Positions 1-9,058 of a DNA stretch of 64,000 nt are shown here, in pieces. A program made the position numbers and the translations under genes. Under the pieces are notes generated by a model. It made no database searches. It saw nothing but the letters and a program-made list of their open reading frames with translations, and had not been told where the DNA came from. The number at the start of each line of letters is the position of its first letter. Position 1 is the first letter of the stretch. The stretch comes from Deltaproteobacteria bacterium (GTDB lineage: Bacteria > Lernaellota > Lernaellaia > JACKCT01): positions 87,620 to 151,619 of the forward strand of contig JAOSJX010000005.1 in assembly GCA_027493875.1 (NCBI GenBank). Reading direction: 5' to 3'.

Positions 1-380
1 TCGTCCATGTTGAGTTTGCCCAGGCTGATCGCGCCGGCCTCGTCACACAGCTTGCGCACGCACGTCGCCGAATACGGCGGCGCGAAATCGCCGAGGATGC
101 GGCTGCCCGCCGTGGAGCGCACGTCCTTCGTGCACAACACGTCCTTGAGGCCGACGGGCACGCCGAACAGCTTCGGCACGTCGGTTTCGCGCGCGCGGCG
201 CGCGTCCGCCTCCTCCGCGAGGCGCAGCGCCTGCTCGCCGGTGACAGTGACGAACGCGTTGAGCTGCGGATCGAGGGCATCGATGCGTTTGAGGTGCGCG
301 CGAACGAGATCGACCGACGAGACTTCTTTGGAAGCCAGGAGGCGCGCGGCGTTGGCGACGCCGAGTTCGTGGAGCTTCAC
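1..380 (-). CDS. gatA: Glutamyl-tRNA(Gln)/Asp-tRNA(Asn) amidotransferase subunit A, N-terminal part
   Basis: Amidase subunit of GatCAB, which converts misacylated Glu-tRNA(Gln) or Asp-tRNA(Asn) to the correct amide form. About 126 N-terminal residues are visible, beginning MKLHELGVANAARLL and containing the conserved GVPVGLKDVLCTKD stretch with the catalytic amidase lysine, then a SRILGDF-like segment. The reading frame leaves the window at base 1, so the Ser-Ser-Lys triad is incomplete here. The start is GTG at 380, overlapping the gatC stop (GTGA), which implies translational coupling. Identity is clear from the order gatC-gatA and the amidase signature. Confidence 0.93.
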   Translation of the reverse strand, partial: MKLHELGVANAARLLASKEVSSVDLVRAHLKRIDALDPQLNAFVTVTGEQALRLAEEADARRARETDVPKLFGVPVGLKDVLCTKDVRSTAGSRILGDFAPPYSATCVRKLCDEAGAISLGKLNMD

Positions 381-679
381 GTCGCGCCCCCGCCTTCCAC
401 GGTGCGCGGCACGAGGACGAAATCGCCCTGACGTTTCGGCGCGTCGCGCAGCGCTTCGTCGGGCGTCAGGCCGGGTTGCGGCGTGTCCTCGCGCAGCGGC
501 AAGGGCTGCGGCCGGGCGTGCGCGGTGGCGGGGATGCCCTCGACGTCCGGCTCGCCGAGCTGCTCGACGTAGGCCAGGATATCGCTCATCTGCCGCGTCA
601 GCCGATCGACATCGACGCCTTCCAGGTCGATGCGGGCGAGCGCCGCCACGTGGCGGATCGTTTTTTCGTCAACGTTCAT
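377..679 (-). CDS. gatC: Asp/Glu-tRNA amidotransferase subunit C
   Basis: The small GatC subunit (100 aa, usual length about 95) stabilises GatA and bridges it to GatB. The N-terminus has the typical pattern DEKTIRHVAALARIDL followed by a helix ending DILAYVEQL, and the C-terminal half has the usual LREDTPQPGLTPDEAL extended linker. It is intact and overlaps gatA by 4 bases. gatB is not in the window, so the operon is probably gatC-gatA with gatB beyond base 1 or elsewhere. Confidence 0.95.
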   Translation of the reverse strand: MNVDEKTIRHVAALARIDLEGVDVDRLTRQMSDILAYVEQLGEPDVEGIPATAHARPQPLPLREDTPQPGLTPDEALRDAPKRQGDFVLVPRTVEGGGAT

Positions 680-3068
680 GATGTCCCCGAAAAGACGCGA
701 GGAAAGACAGGCATAATCGCGTTGACACGGTGTGTCAAGGCGCGGCGGGCGTCGCGAACCATGGGTCGGCCCGTTTTACAGCCAGGGATCTGTGCCAGCG
801 TGAGGGACGGCCACGTGTTATATAAAGCCATCAGATCATTATTCTGGAATTTGACCGAACCGACTTCATTGCCCCACGCATCGAATTCTTCAAGGAGCCA
901 ATTACCGTCGACGCTTGTCGCTATCATTATTCCTGACAATGTATAATAATATAATATAATTGGATCGCTATCTTCGTCGAATACAAGAACGGGATAGAAC
1001 GCCCAGCCTTCGTCATCGGTAATTTTTGCGTTGGCCCATGAGCCGTCGTTGCGGAAAGCATAATAAACTTCGACTTCGCCATAGGATTCTTGTTGCACAT
1101 AGGTGATGCCGGTGCTCCCTCTGTCTATAGACCACGCAACGGAGAGCTGATCTTTCACCTTCGGTGTGCCGCTGACTTCTTCGATCTCCCACGTACCGCT
1201 CGCGTTGGTCGCATATTGGAGTATTTCCCAGACCGCTCCGTCTGTGAACGCGATATGCGGGAGATCGTCCGCATCCAATGCAAAGGACACCGAATCGGTC
1301 GCCACGCTACCGGCGTCCACGGCGTCGGTCGTCCACGTCCCGCCATCGCGTACCGCAAAAACGATCACGTCGTTCGGGCTCTCAAACACCGCCCGGTACT
1401 TGCCGTCCGATCCCATCGCGAGCGGGTAGCTGCCCGCGAAGTTCCCCGTGATCGGCATCGCCTCGGACGCCCATGTTCCGCTCTCGTTCGTCACGAACCA
1501 GAGCGCCGAGTTGCCGGGATCGCGATAAACGAACGCGGCGTGCCCCGACGCGTCCGCGGCGATGGCCTGCCGACGCAGCCGGATCGTCCCGGGGAACTCC
1601 CATACCGTCTGTTCCCATTCACCGGATCGGTTCGTCTGATAGACGATCTTGTTTTCGCTCCACGCCTTGAACACCACGTGCGCCGCGCCATCGCCGTCGA
1701 ACGCCAGCGACGGGTACTCCACCGTCGGCGCGGTATCCACCGTTTCCGTCATCCATGTTCCGTTGCTCTGGATCGACGCGTACGCCGAGGCCGTGTATTC
1801 CTCCTGCGAAGCGATCAGCAGCCCTTCCGGCGACCACGCGATATCCAGGTAATGCCCGCCCGGTTCGCCCCCCGGGCGCACTTCCTCCGCCGTCCACGTC
1901 CCGTTTTCGTTCGTCACGTAAAGAACCGGCGCGTATAGAATCGATGAAAAGTCGGTCGCCACCAGATGCGCCGCGCCCGCGTCGTCCAACACCAGCGACG
2001 GAAGGTCCATGTTGAAAAACGGTTCCTCGAACGACCAGCCCAGGAGTCCGCGCGTGCCGTAGCCCAGCGCCGTCGTTGAGAGATCGACGAACCGGTCGTA
2101 GGCCGCGTGCGCTCGCCCTTGACGGTCCAAGGCCACCGACATCCCAAGCCCCACCAGACCGCCGAACTCCAATTGCCACGAGCCCGTGCGGTTCGGAAAT
2201 CACCTGCATGGCATACGAAAGCCACTCCGCTGTGCCGCCGATGCCGATAAATACTCGAGCGCCGTCGGCGCTCACCGCGATCGAATTGACCGCCACGAGG
2301 TCGCCCTGCGCCCAAATCGTTTCACTCGTCCAACAGCCCGATTTATTGGTCGTAACGAACGGTGCGGCTGCTACGACCGCGAAGGGACGCGATATGAACA
2401 AAACCATCGCCATCCAAGGCAAGCGCGGGGTTTTGGGCCACTCAGGCCGGATGAGTCCACCGTCATCGTCCGCCAGAGCCCGGAGGCGTTCGTCGCGTAC
2501 TTGAGTTTCCTGGCCCAGATATCCCGATAGGCGAGATGGAGCGAGGCGTTGTCATCAACCGCGATATTCGGCGTCGCCCCCACGATGCTGATCACTTCCT
2601 CTGTCCAGGAATCCTCGGAATCAGCCGACGCTTTCGAGTAAACGACAACCTGCCGCCCGCGCGCGGCGGCGACGTAAAGCGTCCCGTCCGGACCGATCGC
2701 GGCGGCGACGCCGTCGTGTCCCGGCCGGCCCCCGGCAATCTGCGGTAATGCACGCCCCCTCGGGCGTTAAAAACCGTCCGGACAAGACGGGTCAGGGGAG
2801 AGTCCCACACCTCGCCGCAGGTATCATCGTCGCCCGTGTCGTCGTCGAGACCGTCATCAAGATCGTCGTCTGGGTGGGTATCGTCGTCGGCGCCGTCATC
2901 ATCGATATCGTCGTTATCGGATTGCGTATCGTCATCCGTCGTTTCGAAACGTCATCGTCGGCCACATCGTCGTCGTCGCCGCACGAGCAACCCGTCAACG
3001 TTCCCGGAATCAAAAAGGCAAAGCGCCGCGACCGTCAGGAGGGTATTCGCTTTCGGGTCGAGGCGCAT
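676..3068 (-). CDS. Poly-Asp lipoprotein with tandem propeller-like repeats (multiply frameshifted)
   Basis: Predicted surface lipoprotein of about 790 residues. It starts MRLDPKANTLLTVAALCLF; after a frameshift in a T-run near 3012 comes a lipobox LTGC followed by an Asp-rich linker. Downstream are at least eleven copies of an N-x-S/N-G-T-W motif (for example TNASGTW, TNENGTW, QSNGTW, TNESGTW), each followed by an S-[LV]-A-x-D-x-x-G-x-x-H-x-x-Y-like strand pair, period about 50 residues. This is the look of a beta-propeller. At least five frame changes are needed, near 3012, 2950, 2750, 2420 and 2190. The last 35 residues are Arg-rich, so the true stop probably lies before 676. Substrate and role are unknown. 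Confidence 0.6.
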
Positions 3069-3156
3069 CGACGCACCTGTTAAAGTGGTCGCCGATTATC
3101 CTCCGCGCCGATCCGGATGGCAATGAAAATCGTGCGCCATCGCGGGAGCAGGCGAC

Positions 3157-4698
3157 TTACTTGTTTTCGTTTTTGGGCGGGTTTTCCGCTTGGGCGGCCT
3201 CGGCTTCGGCCTGCAGTTCGTTCAGGGCGGCTTTGACTTCCGCCGCGTCGGGCGCGTCGGGGCGATGCTCCAGGTAGGCTTCGTAGTTATAGATCGCCGC
3301 CGAGCGTTCCTTGCGCGCGCGGTGCTCGGCGCCGAGACTTTGTACGCGTCGATCGCGCCACGCGCTTTGGCGTCGGAGAATGCTTCGAAAGCCGCGTCGT
3401 GCCGGCCGAGATCCATATAGACCCAACCGAGTTCGAGAATCGCCTCGACCTCGCCAGGCTGGAGCGTGAGCGCGCGGCGCAACTCGCCCATCGCCGCGTA
3501 GAACCCGCCCGTGCGGCGCATGGCCCGCGCCTTGCGCATGTGATCGCGGTACGCGGCGCGTTTTTCCGCCTCGGTGCCCAGTTCCGCCGCTTCGCCGAAA
3601 ACGGCGCGCGCGGGTCCGGCCCTCGGAGCGCGCCTCGTAGCTCGCCACGGCCGACTTCGCCCGGCGTGCTCCGGGTTGATCGTCAGCGCGGCGTTCGCCT
3701 CCGCAATAGCCTCATCCCATTTTTTTATTGCGCGCGTAGTAGGCGCCGGCCGCCAGGCGCGTGCGGATGTTGCCTGGGTCGAGCGCCACGGCGCTCTTAT
3801 AGGCCTCGGCGACCGCCTTCTTATCCTTGCGCGCGTCGTACACGAGCGCCGACACCAGCATGGCCTCGGCGCGGCGGCGGTCGCGCCACGCATCCTCGGT
3901 ACCCTCTTCTTCCTCGGTCATTTTCGCGGCGGCGTGCGCGGCGTCGAGCGCCGCGTCGAATTCCTGGAGCGCGTACTTACAAAGCGCCTTCGACAACGCA
4001 ACCGAGCGCGACGCGTCGTCGCCGAGGTCGTCCGTTTCGCGGCAGCCGCTGACGATGAGTTCCTCGCGCTGCGCGTCGAGGCCTTGCCAAAGATGGATCG
4101 CCGCGATGCGCGCTTTCGCGTCAACGAGCGACGCGTCCTTCTCCGCCGCTTTTTTGTAGAGTGCTTCCGCCTCGCGCAGGGCGTCGTCCGTGCCCTGGCG
4201 CTCGACGTCGCGCGCGCGGATAAGCAGGTCCTTGGGGTCGTCCGGCAGCGAAGGGGTCTCGTCCGCGATCTCGCGGACTTCTTCGTTCGGATCGGCCGGC
4301 GGCGCGGCCTTTTTCCCACCGGACATGAAGAGAATCACGGCCACGATGAGCGCCGCCGCGATGACGCCGGCGAGAATCTTGATCCCGGAAGCGGAAACCG
4401 ACGGACCGCTCGCCGGACGGCTCGGCGCTTCCACCCGATAGGATGGGGTTTTGCTCGGCGGTTCCGGCGCTGGCGTGGCGGGCGGCGCCTCGGCGACCAC
4501 CGGCTCCGCGGGCCGCGGCTCCTCGGTCGGCACCGGCTCGGCCGGAACGGTCAGCCGCGTCGGGCCGCCGACCGCGTGCTCGGGCCGGTACACGGCGACG
4601 GTTTCGCACGACGGGCAGGCGACCTTGGCGCCGCCCGGACCCATTTCGGCGTCGGCGATCTCGAAGACGCGTTCGCAGATCGTGCAACGAACCTTCAT
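3157..4698 (-). CDS. Zinc-ribbon/TM/TPR protein (frameshifted)
   Basis: A protein of about 510 residues with three parts. Residues 1-45 form an MJ0042-type zinc ribbon (CTIC at 5-8, CPSC near 28-31). A Pro-rich linker and a single membrane helix (ILAGVIAAALIVAVILF) follow. The rest is a tetratricopeptide region, for example LTINPEHAG, GGFYAAMGELRRALTLQPGEVEAILELGWVY and YEAYLEHRPDAPDA. This architecture is common in Myxococcota-like genomes, where such proteins are membrane-anchored scaffolds. The first 328 codons are in one frame; shifts near 3720, 3620 and 3330 lead to the true end KNENK. No specific partner can be named. Confidence 0.75.
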
Positions 4699-4783
4699 CG
4701 CCGGACAGGCCTCCCTGGAAATTCGCCACGGAAGCTAGCATACGCGTCCGAGCGCGATCAAGGAGCGGAAGCTTCGCGTCAAG

Positions 4784-4818
4784 AGTCAACAGTCAAAAGT
4801 CGAGAGTCAACAGTCAAC
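4784..4818. repeat. Heptamer array, consensus AGTCAAC, 5 units
   Basis: Five head-to-tail 7-bp units: AGTCAAC, AGTCAAA, AGTCGAG, AGTCAAC, AGTCAAC. It lies between the TPR gene start and the CTGTRRC array. The period of exactly seven with point variation resembles the short tandemly repeated repetitive (STRR) sequences of cyanobacteria. It is non-coding. Confidence 0.85.
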
Positions 4819-4863
4819 GGAAAGCGAATCCCGCCCGTTTGCGCCGGATTCGTTCTCTAACCG

Positions 4864-4919
4864 CCGTGACCTGTAACCTGTGACCTGTGACCTGTAACCT
4901 GTAACCGGTAGCCTGGGTC
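4864..4919. repeat. Heptamer array, consensus CTGTRRC, left part
   Basis: Eight consecutive 7-bp units (CCGTGAC, CTGTAAC, CTGTGAC, CTGTGAC, CTGTAAC, CTGTAAC, CGGTAGC, CTGGGTC). The array stops about 5 bases before the left terminal repeat of the IS and resumes with the same unit after its right end, so the IS interrupts it. Confidence 0.88.
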
Positions 4920-4924
4920 CAGGT

Positions 4925-4965
4925 TCAGGACATGGGTAACACTTCTGGTTCAGGACCTAGGTAAC
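4925..4965. repeat. Left terminal inverted repeat of the IS (doubled)
   Basis: Two tandem copies of the 16-bp terminal motif, TCAGGACATGGGTAAC (4925-4940) and TCAGGACCTAGGTAAC (4950-4965), 9 bases apart. The transposase start follows 40 bases later. Confidence 0.85.
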
Positions 4966-5005
4966 GGTTTAATCGGTTGGACTTCCGCTTGGAGGAGGTC
5001 CGCCG

Positions 5006-6191
5006 ATGCCCTGGAAGGAGCGTGATGCCATGAGTCTTCGCCTGGAATTCGTGTTGCGCAGTCTGACCGAGCCCACGCCGTTTCGAACGCTTTGCGCCGA
5101 ATACGGTGTCAGCCCCAAGACCGGCTATAAGTGGAAACAGCGTTTTTTCCAAGAGGGGTCCTCCGGTCTTCACGATCAGTCGCGTCGTCCCGCCGCGAGC
5201 CCCGCGGCGCTGCCGGAACAGGTCGTCTGCGAGATCGTCCGGCTGAAACAGGCGCACCGGACCTGGGGGCCGCGGAAAATCCGGGAACTCTACGCGCGCC
5301 GCCACCGCGCTCAACCTCTTCCGTCGGAGAGTTCCGTGAAGCGCGTTCTGGACAAAGCGGGTCTAGTCGAGAAGCGCCGTTCGCGCCGGTCCCGCGACAC
5401 GGGCCGGCTTCAAAGCCGGGTCGACGCCCAAGCCCCCAACGACGTCTGGACGGTGGATTTCAAGGGCTGGTGGTACACGCCCACCCACGAGCGGTGCGAA
5501 CCGTTCACCGTCCGCGACGCCTACAGCCGGTATGTGCTGGCTTCGGCGATTCTCCCCGACGCCCGCACCGAGACGGTGCAGCAGGCCTGCGAAGGTCTGT
5601 TCGAGCGCTACGGATTACCCGGCACGATCCGCAGCGACAACGGGCGTCCTTTCGCCGCGACGACCGCTCCCCTTGGGGTTGAGCCGCCTGTCAGCGTGGT
5701 GGCTGGCCCTGGGGATCGACCTGGACCGCATCGACCCCGGCTGCCCCTATCAGAACGGCGCGCACGAGCGGATGCACGGCGACTTGGCCCGGGACCTCGA
5801 ACGACGCATCAACGGCGATCTGGCCCGCCACCAAGCGGCGTTGGAGACATGGCGCCATACCTTTAATGACGAACGGCCTCACGAGGCGCTGGGCATGCGG
5901 TGCCCGGCGGAGATCTACAGCCCGTCCTCGCGGCGTTACGAGGGGACGCCGGATCAACTCGATTACCCCGACGATCTCCTCGACCGCCGTGTCAACGCCG
6001 CCGGACAAATCAAGCTCCACGGCATGGCGATCGCCATCAGCACGGCGCTGCGCGGTTGGAACGTCGGCCTGAAGCCGCGGGGCGGACGGGAGTACGCGCT
6101 TTACTTCGCGCGGCTTTGTTTGGGACGGGTCGACCTGAGCACCGAGTCGTTCCACCCCGCGACAAACGAGGACCTGCGATGCGACGGGTAA
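5006..6191 (+). CDS. IS481-family transposase (frameshifted)
   Basis: DDE transposase of about 395 residues. An N-terminal HTH (FRTLCAEYGVSPKTGYKW) precedes a helical segment and an rve integrase core. Catalytic acidic residues are visible as DVWTVDFKGWW (first D), TIRSDNGRPF (second D) and QNGAHERMHGDL (E). The C-terminal extension ends near PATNEDLRCDG. The start at 5006 follows a GGAGGAGG ribosome-binding site. A -1-type frame change near 5675 splits the reading frame between the second D and the E. No slippery A-run is seen there and IS481 elements normally use a single frame, so an indel is more likely than programmed frameshifting. Confidence 0.85.
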
Positions 6192-6213
6192 CCTGCCGCC
6201 CGTCGGCGAACGC

Positions 6214-6268
6214 GCAACGCGTTGGGGGCCTCCGGGAGGCTCCGCCTCCCTCCGCCCCCCAACGCGTG
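6214..6268 (+). terminator. GC-rich hairpin at the end of the IS
   Basis: The inverted repeat ACGCGTTGGGGG / CCCCCCAACGCGT encloses a loop that is itself partly self-complementary (CCTCCGGGAGG). It lies between the transposase stop and the right terminal repeats. It has no T-tract, so it may be a structural or rho-assisted terminator insulating the element. Confidence 0.5.
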
Positions 6269-6286
6269 ATCCCCAAGCCGAAAAGT

Positions 6287-6327
6287 GTTACCCATGTCCT
6301 GACCCAGATCCGTTACCCATGTCCTGA
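6287..6327. repeat. Right terminal inverted repeat of the IS (doubled)
   Basis: Two inverted copies of the 16-bp motif, GTTACCCATGTCCTGA, at 6287-6302 and 6312-6327, 9 bases apart. They mirror the left end exactly in spacing. Confidence 0.85.
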
Positions 6328-6335
6328 TTGCTCCC

Positions 6336-6405
6336 CTGTGACCTGTAGCCTGTAACCTGTAGCCTGCAGCCTGTAGCCTGTGGCCTGTAGCCTGCAGCCT
6401 GTGCT
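6336..6405. repeat. Heptamer array, consensus CTGTRRC, right part
   Basis: Ten perfectly phased 7-bp units (CTGTGAC, CTGTAGC, CTGTAAC, CTGTAGC, CTGCAGC, CTGTAGC, CTGTGGC, CTGTAGC, CTGCAGC, CTGTGCT). This is the continuation of the array at 4864-4919 across the IS. A short CGCGCGTC/GACGCGCG hairpin and the start of the DegT gene follow. Confidence 0.9.
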
Positions 6406-6446
6406 AGGTTGGCGCGCGTCGCCCGATGACGCGCGTGAGGTAAGCC

Positions 6447-7586
6447 ATGGCCGATCATGCTCCGGTCCCGCTGCTCGATCTCGGCGCCCAATACGACGCG
6501 GTCGGCGACGACGTCCGCGCCGCCGTGGAGCGCGTCCTCGCAACGCATATCTTCATCGGCGGTCCCGAAGTCGAAGGCCTCGAAGCCGAGATCCTCGACT
6601 ATTGCGGTATGCCGGGCGGGAGCGCGGTAGGGCTTTCCAGCGGCACAGACGCGCTGCTCGCGGCGCTGATGGCGCTGGGCGTCGGGCCCGGGGATGAAGT
6701 CGTCACAACGCCGTTCACGTTTTTCGCCACCGCCGGTACGATTCACCGCACGGGCGCGGCGCCGGTCTTCGCCGACATTCTGCCGGAGACCTTCAACCTC
6801 GATCCGGAGGCCGTGCGCCGGGCGATCGCGCGGCCGCGCACGAAGGCGGTCATTCCCGTGCATCTCTACGGGCAATGCGCGGATATGGACGCGATCCTCG
6901 ACGCGGCGGGCGACGTTCCGGTGATCGAGGACGCGGCGCAGGCGCTGGGCGCGGAGGACAAGGGACGGCGCGCGGGATCGATGGGCCTGGCCGGCTGTTT
7001 CAGTTTTTTCCCGAGTAAAAATCTCGGCGCCACCGGCGACGCGGGGATGCTCGTGTCGCGCGATCCGTCGTTCGGCGAGCGCGTGCGCAAGCTGCGCAAT
7101 CACGGCGAGACGACGCGTTACCACCATCAACTCGTCGGCGGAAATTTCCGCCTGGACGCGATGCATGCCGCCGCGCTGCGCGTGAAGCTGCCGCACCTCG
7201 ACGGCTGGAGCGACGCGCGCGGACGCAACGCGGAAAAATACAACACGCTGTTCCGCGAGGCCGGGCTCGTCGGCGACGCGATCGCCGCGCTACCGGACAA
7301 GGGGGCCGGGCGGCACGTGTTCAATCAGTACGTGCTGCGCGTCAAGAACCGCGACGCTCTCGTGAAATTCCTTCAGAGCGACGCGAAGGTCGGCTGCGCG
7401 ATTTACTATCCGATCCCCCTGCACTTGCAGGAATGCTTCGCGTACCTCGGCTACAAGGAAGGTGACTTTCCTGCGGCGGAACGCGCGGCCCAAGAAACGA
7501 TCGCCCTGCCCGTCTTCCCGGAACTGACCGGCGAGCAGCAGCGGTACGTCGTCGAGAGTATCAAGCGGTTCTACGCCGGCAAATAG
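6447..7586 (+). CDS. DegT/DnrJ/EryC1/StrS-family PLP aminotransferase
   Basis: An intact 379-residue sugar aminotransferase of the kind that adds an amino group to a nucleotide-linked keto sugar for surface polysaccharide. Visible features are SSGTDALLAAL (phosphate-binding, residues 64-74), TPFTFFATAG, the aspartate in PVIEDAAQALGA (about 158-169) that contacts the pyridine nitrogen, and SFFPSKNLGATGDAG with Lys191 as the PLP Schiff-base lysine. HGETTRYHH and the C-terminal YYPIPLHLQECFAYLGY match WbpE/ArnB-like enzymes. It stands alone between the repeat array and a convergent operon, so the sugar substrate cannot be told. A GAGG ribosome-binding site precedes the start. Confidence 0.92.
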   Translation: MADHAPVPLLDLGAQYDAVGDDVRAAVERVLATHIFIGGPEVEGLEAEILDYCGMPGGSAVGLSSGTDALLAALMALGVGPGDEVVTTPFTFFATAGTIHRTGAAPVFADILPETFNLDPEAVRRAIARPRTKAVIPVHLYGQCADMDAILDAAGDVPVIEDAAQALGAEDKGRRAGSMGLAGCFSFFPSKNLGATGDAGMLVSRDPSFGERVRKLRNHGETTRYHHQLVGGNFRLDAMHAAALRVKLPHLDGWSDARGRNAEKYNTLFREAGLVGDAIAALPDKGAGRHVFNQYVLRVKNRDALVKFLQSDAKVGCAIYYPIPLHLQECFAYLGYKEGDFPAAERAAQETIALPVFPELTGEQQRYVVESIKRFYAGK

Positions 7587-7602
7587 TTTGTCCCGATAAA
7601 TT

Positions 7603-8983
7603 TTATTGGCGTTGCGTGGCGATCAGCGCGTTCACGGCGTTCGTGTACTCGCCGGACTCCTCGTGGAGGACGAGGGGCGGGAGGGTTTCGCACGCGGCGT
7701 CCCCTCCTTTGACGGCACGAACGAGGACGAAGCGTGGGTCGTCGCCGCGCTTGGGTTCGACGCGGCACAAGTGCGTCGGGGAGAAATTCGCCGCGCCCAG
7801 TTCGTTCAATAATTCCTGCTCGCGCGACGCGATGTGAATGAGGAAGACGCGGCCGCCCTCCCTGGCGAGGTAGGCCGCCGCGCCGACGAGTTCGGCCAGC
7901 GACAGCGTGATCTCGTAGCGGCTGGCCGCGCGCGTCTCGTCCGGGCTGGCGTGGCCGGTGCCGACGCGGAAATACGGCGGATTGCTGACGACGACGTCGA
8001 AGGACGCGGCGGGAAAAAGATCCGCCACACGCCGGATATCCCCCTGCACAATGCGCGCGCGGTCCGTCAGAGCGTTGAGGGCCACGGAGCGGCGCGCCAT
8101 GTCCGCCAGCTCCGGAAGATTCTCCACCCCGGTCACGTCGCGCGCGCCGCGCGCGGCCAGAAAGATCGGAATGACGCCGCTGCCCGTGCCGATGTCGATG
8201 ACCTTGTCGACCTCTCCCGCGTCCACCGTCCCGGCGAGCAGCAGCGCGTCGATGGAATAACGAAAGCCTGTCGTCTTTTGGAGAATGCGCCACGGGCCGC
8301 GCACGAGTTCCTGCAGGCGCTCGTCCGCACGCACGTCGATTTCCGGCACGCGTTTTCCAAGCGCGCGTTCGATGTCGGCGGTCGGAACGTCGCCCGCGCG
8401 CAAAATAATCGGCCACGCGCCGGACAAGTCGAGGATCAGTGCTGCCGCGCGAACCGCTGAGCGGTCCGGCGTCGAACATGATCAGATCGTTCCTGCCGCC
8501 GAAAACGCGCGCCGCGTCGTCCGCCGTCGCGATGGGCGGTTCGCCGCTACGGTTGGCGCTCGTCGCGCAGACCGGCACGCCCGCGCGCCGCGCCAGAAGG
8601 CGCGCGGCTTCTAAGCCCGGGACGCGTACACCGATGGTGGGGCCGTGGCCGGTCGCCGGACCGATCCATTCCTCGCGCGTCCGGGCGATCATCGTTACCG
8701 CGCCCGGCCAAAGCGACGAGGCGGCGTCGAAATCATCCGGAACGGTTTTAAACGCGGCGCGCGCCGCGGGCGCGTCCGCGACGAGGCACGGCGTCGGCCG
8801 CCACGCGCCCCGGCCCTTGAGATCGAAAACGCGGTCGAGGGCTTGCGGGCGGTCGAGACGGGCGAGCAGCCCGTAATAAGTTTCCGTGGGGAAGACGATG
8901 GCCTGCCCGTCGTCCAAAAGACGCGCGGCCTCGTCCAACGTCGGGACCTCGGGGCGATCGATATCGAGGGGAACGATCTTCAC
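7603..8983 (-). CDS. TsaC/Sua5 (threonylcarbamoyl-AMP synthase) fused to TrmN6-like tRNA methyltransferase
   Basis: N-terminal domain (about 190 residues): TsaC/YrdC/YwlC, making threonylcarbamoyl-AMP for t6A37 of tRNA; seen as [25 protein letters not shown] and [10 protein letters not shown] single extra base near 8443 shifts the frame; removing it gives [17 protein letters not shown], the usual TsaC C-terminus. The chain then runs without a stop into a class-I SAM methyltransferase: [38 protein letters not shown] and catalytic NPPY, the pattern of TrmN6/YfiC (m6A37 of tRNA1-Val). No frame has a stop close to the domain junction. A separate start at GTG 8349 cannot be excluded. If fused, both activities act on adenosine 37. 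PrmC is a less likely alternative for the second domain. Confidence 0.75.
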
Positions 8984-9058
8984 GCCGTCTCCGGGCGGCC
9001 TCCCTACCCTCTGGCGAGCAGCTTCAGCAGCGCCTCGTTCTTTTGCCCACGCCCGCCG

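Larger units (their letters stand above)
4925..6327 (+). mobile_element. IS481-type insertion sequence
   Basis: A 1.4-kb element bounded by inverted terminal repeats with the core TCAGGACATGGGTAAC. Each end carries this 16-mer twice: 4925-4940 and 4950-4965 (two mismatches) on the left, and inverted at 6312-6327 and 6287-6302 on the right. It holds one transposase gene and a GC-rich hairpin downstream of it. No clear target-site duplication is visible. The element sits inside a heptamer repeat array. The transposase is frameshifted as read, so current mobility is doubtful unless the shift is a sequencing error. Confidence 0.85.

Noticed and set aside
5660..5690. Programmed frameshift in the transposase
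   Set aside because: No slippery A-run or downstream stimulator is evident and IS481 members normally use one frame; assembly indels are common here.
4784..6405. CRISPR array
   Set aside because: Period is 7 bases with no spacers; a heptamer array is not a CRISPR.
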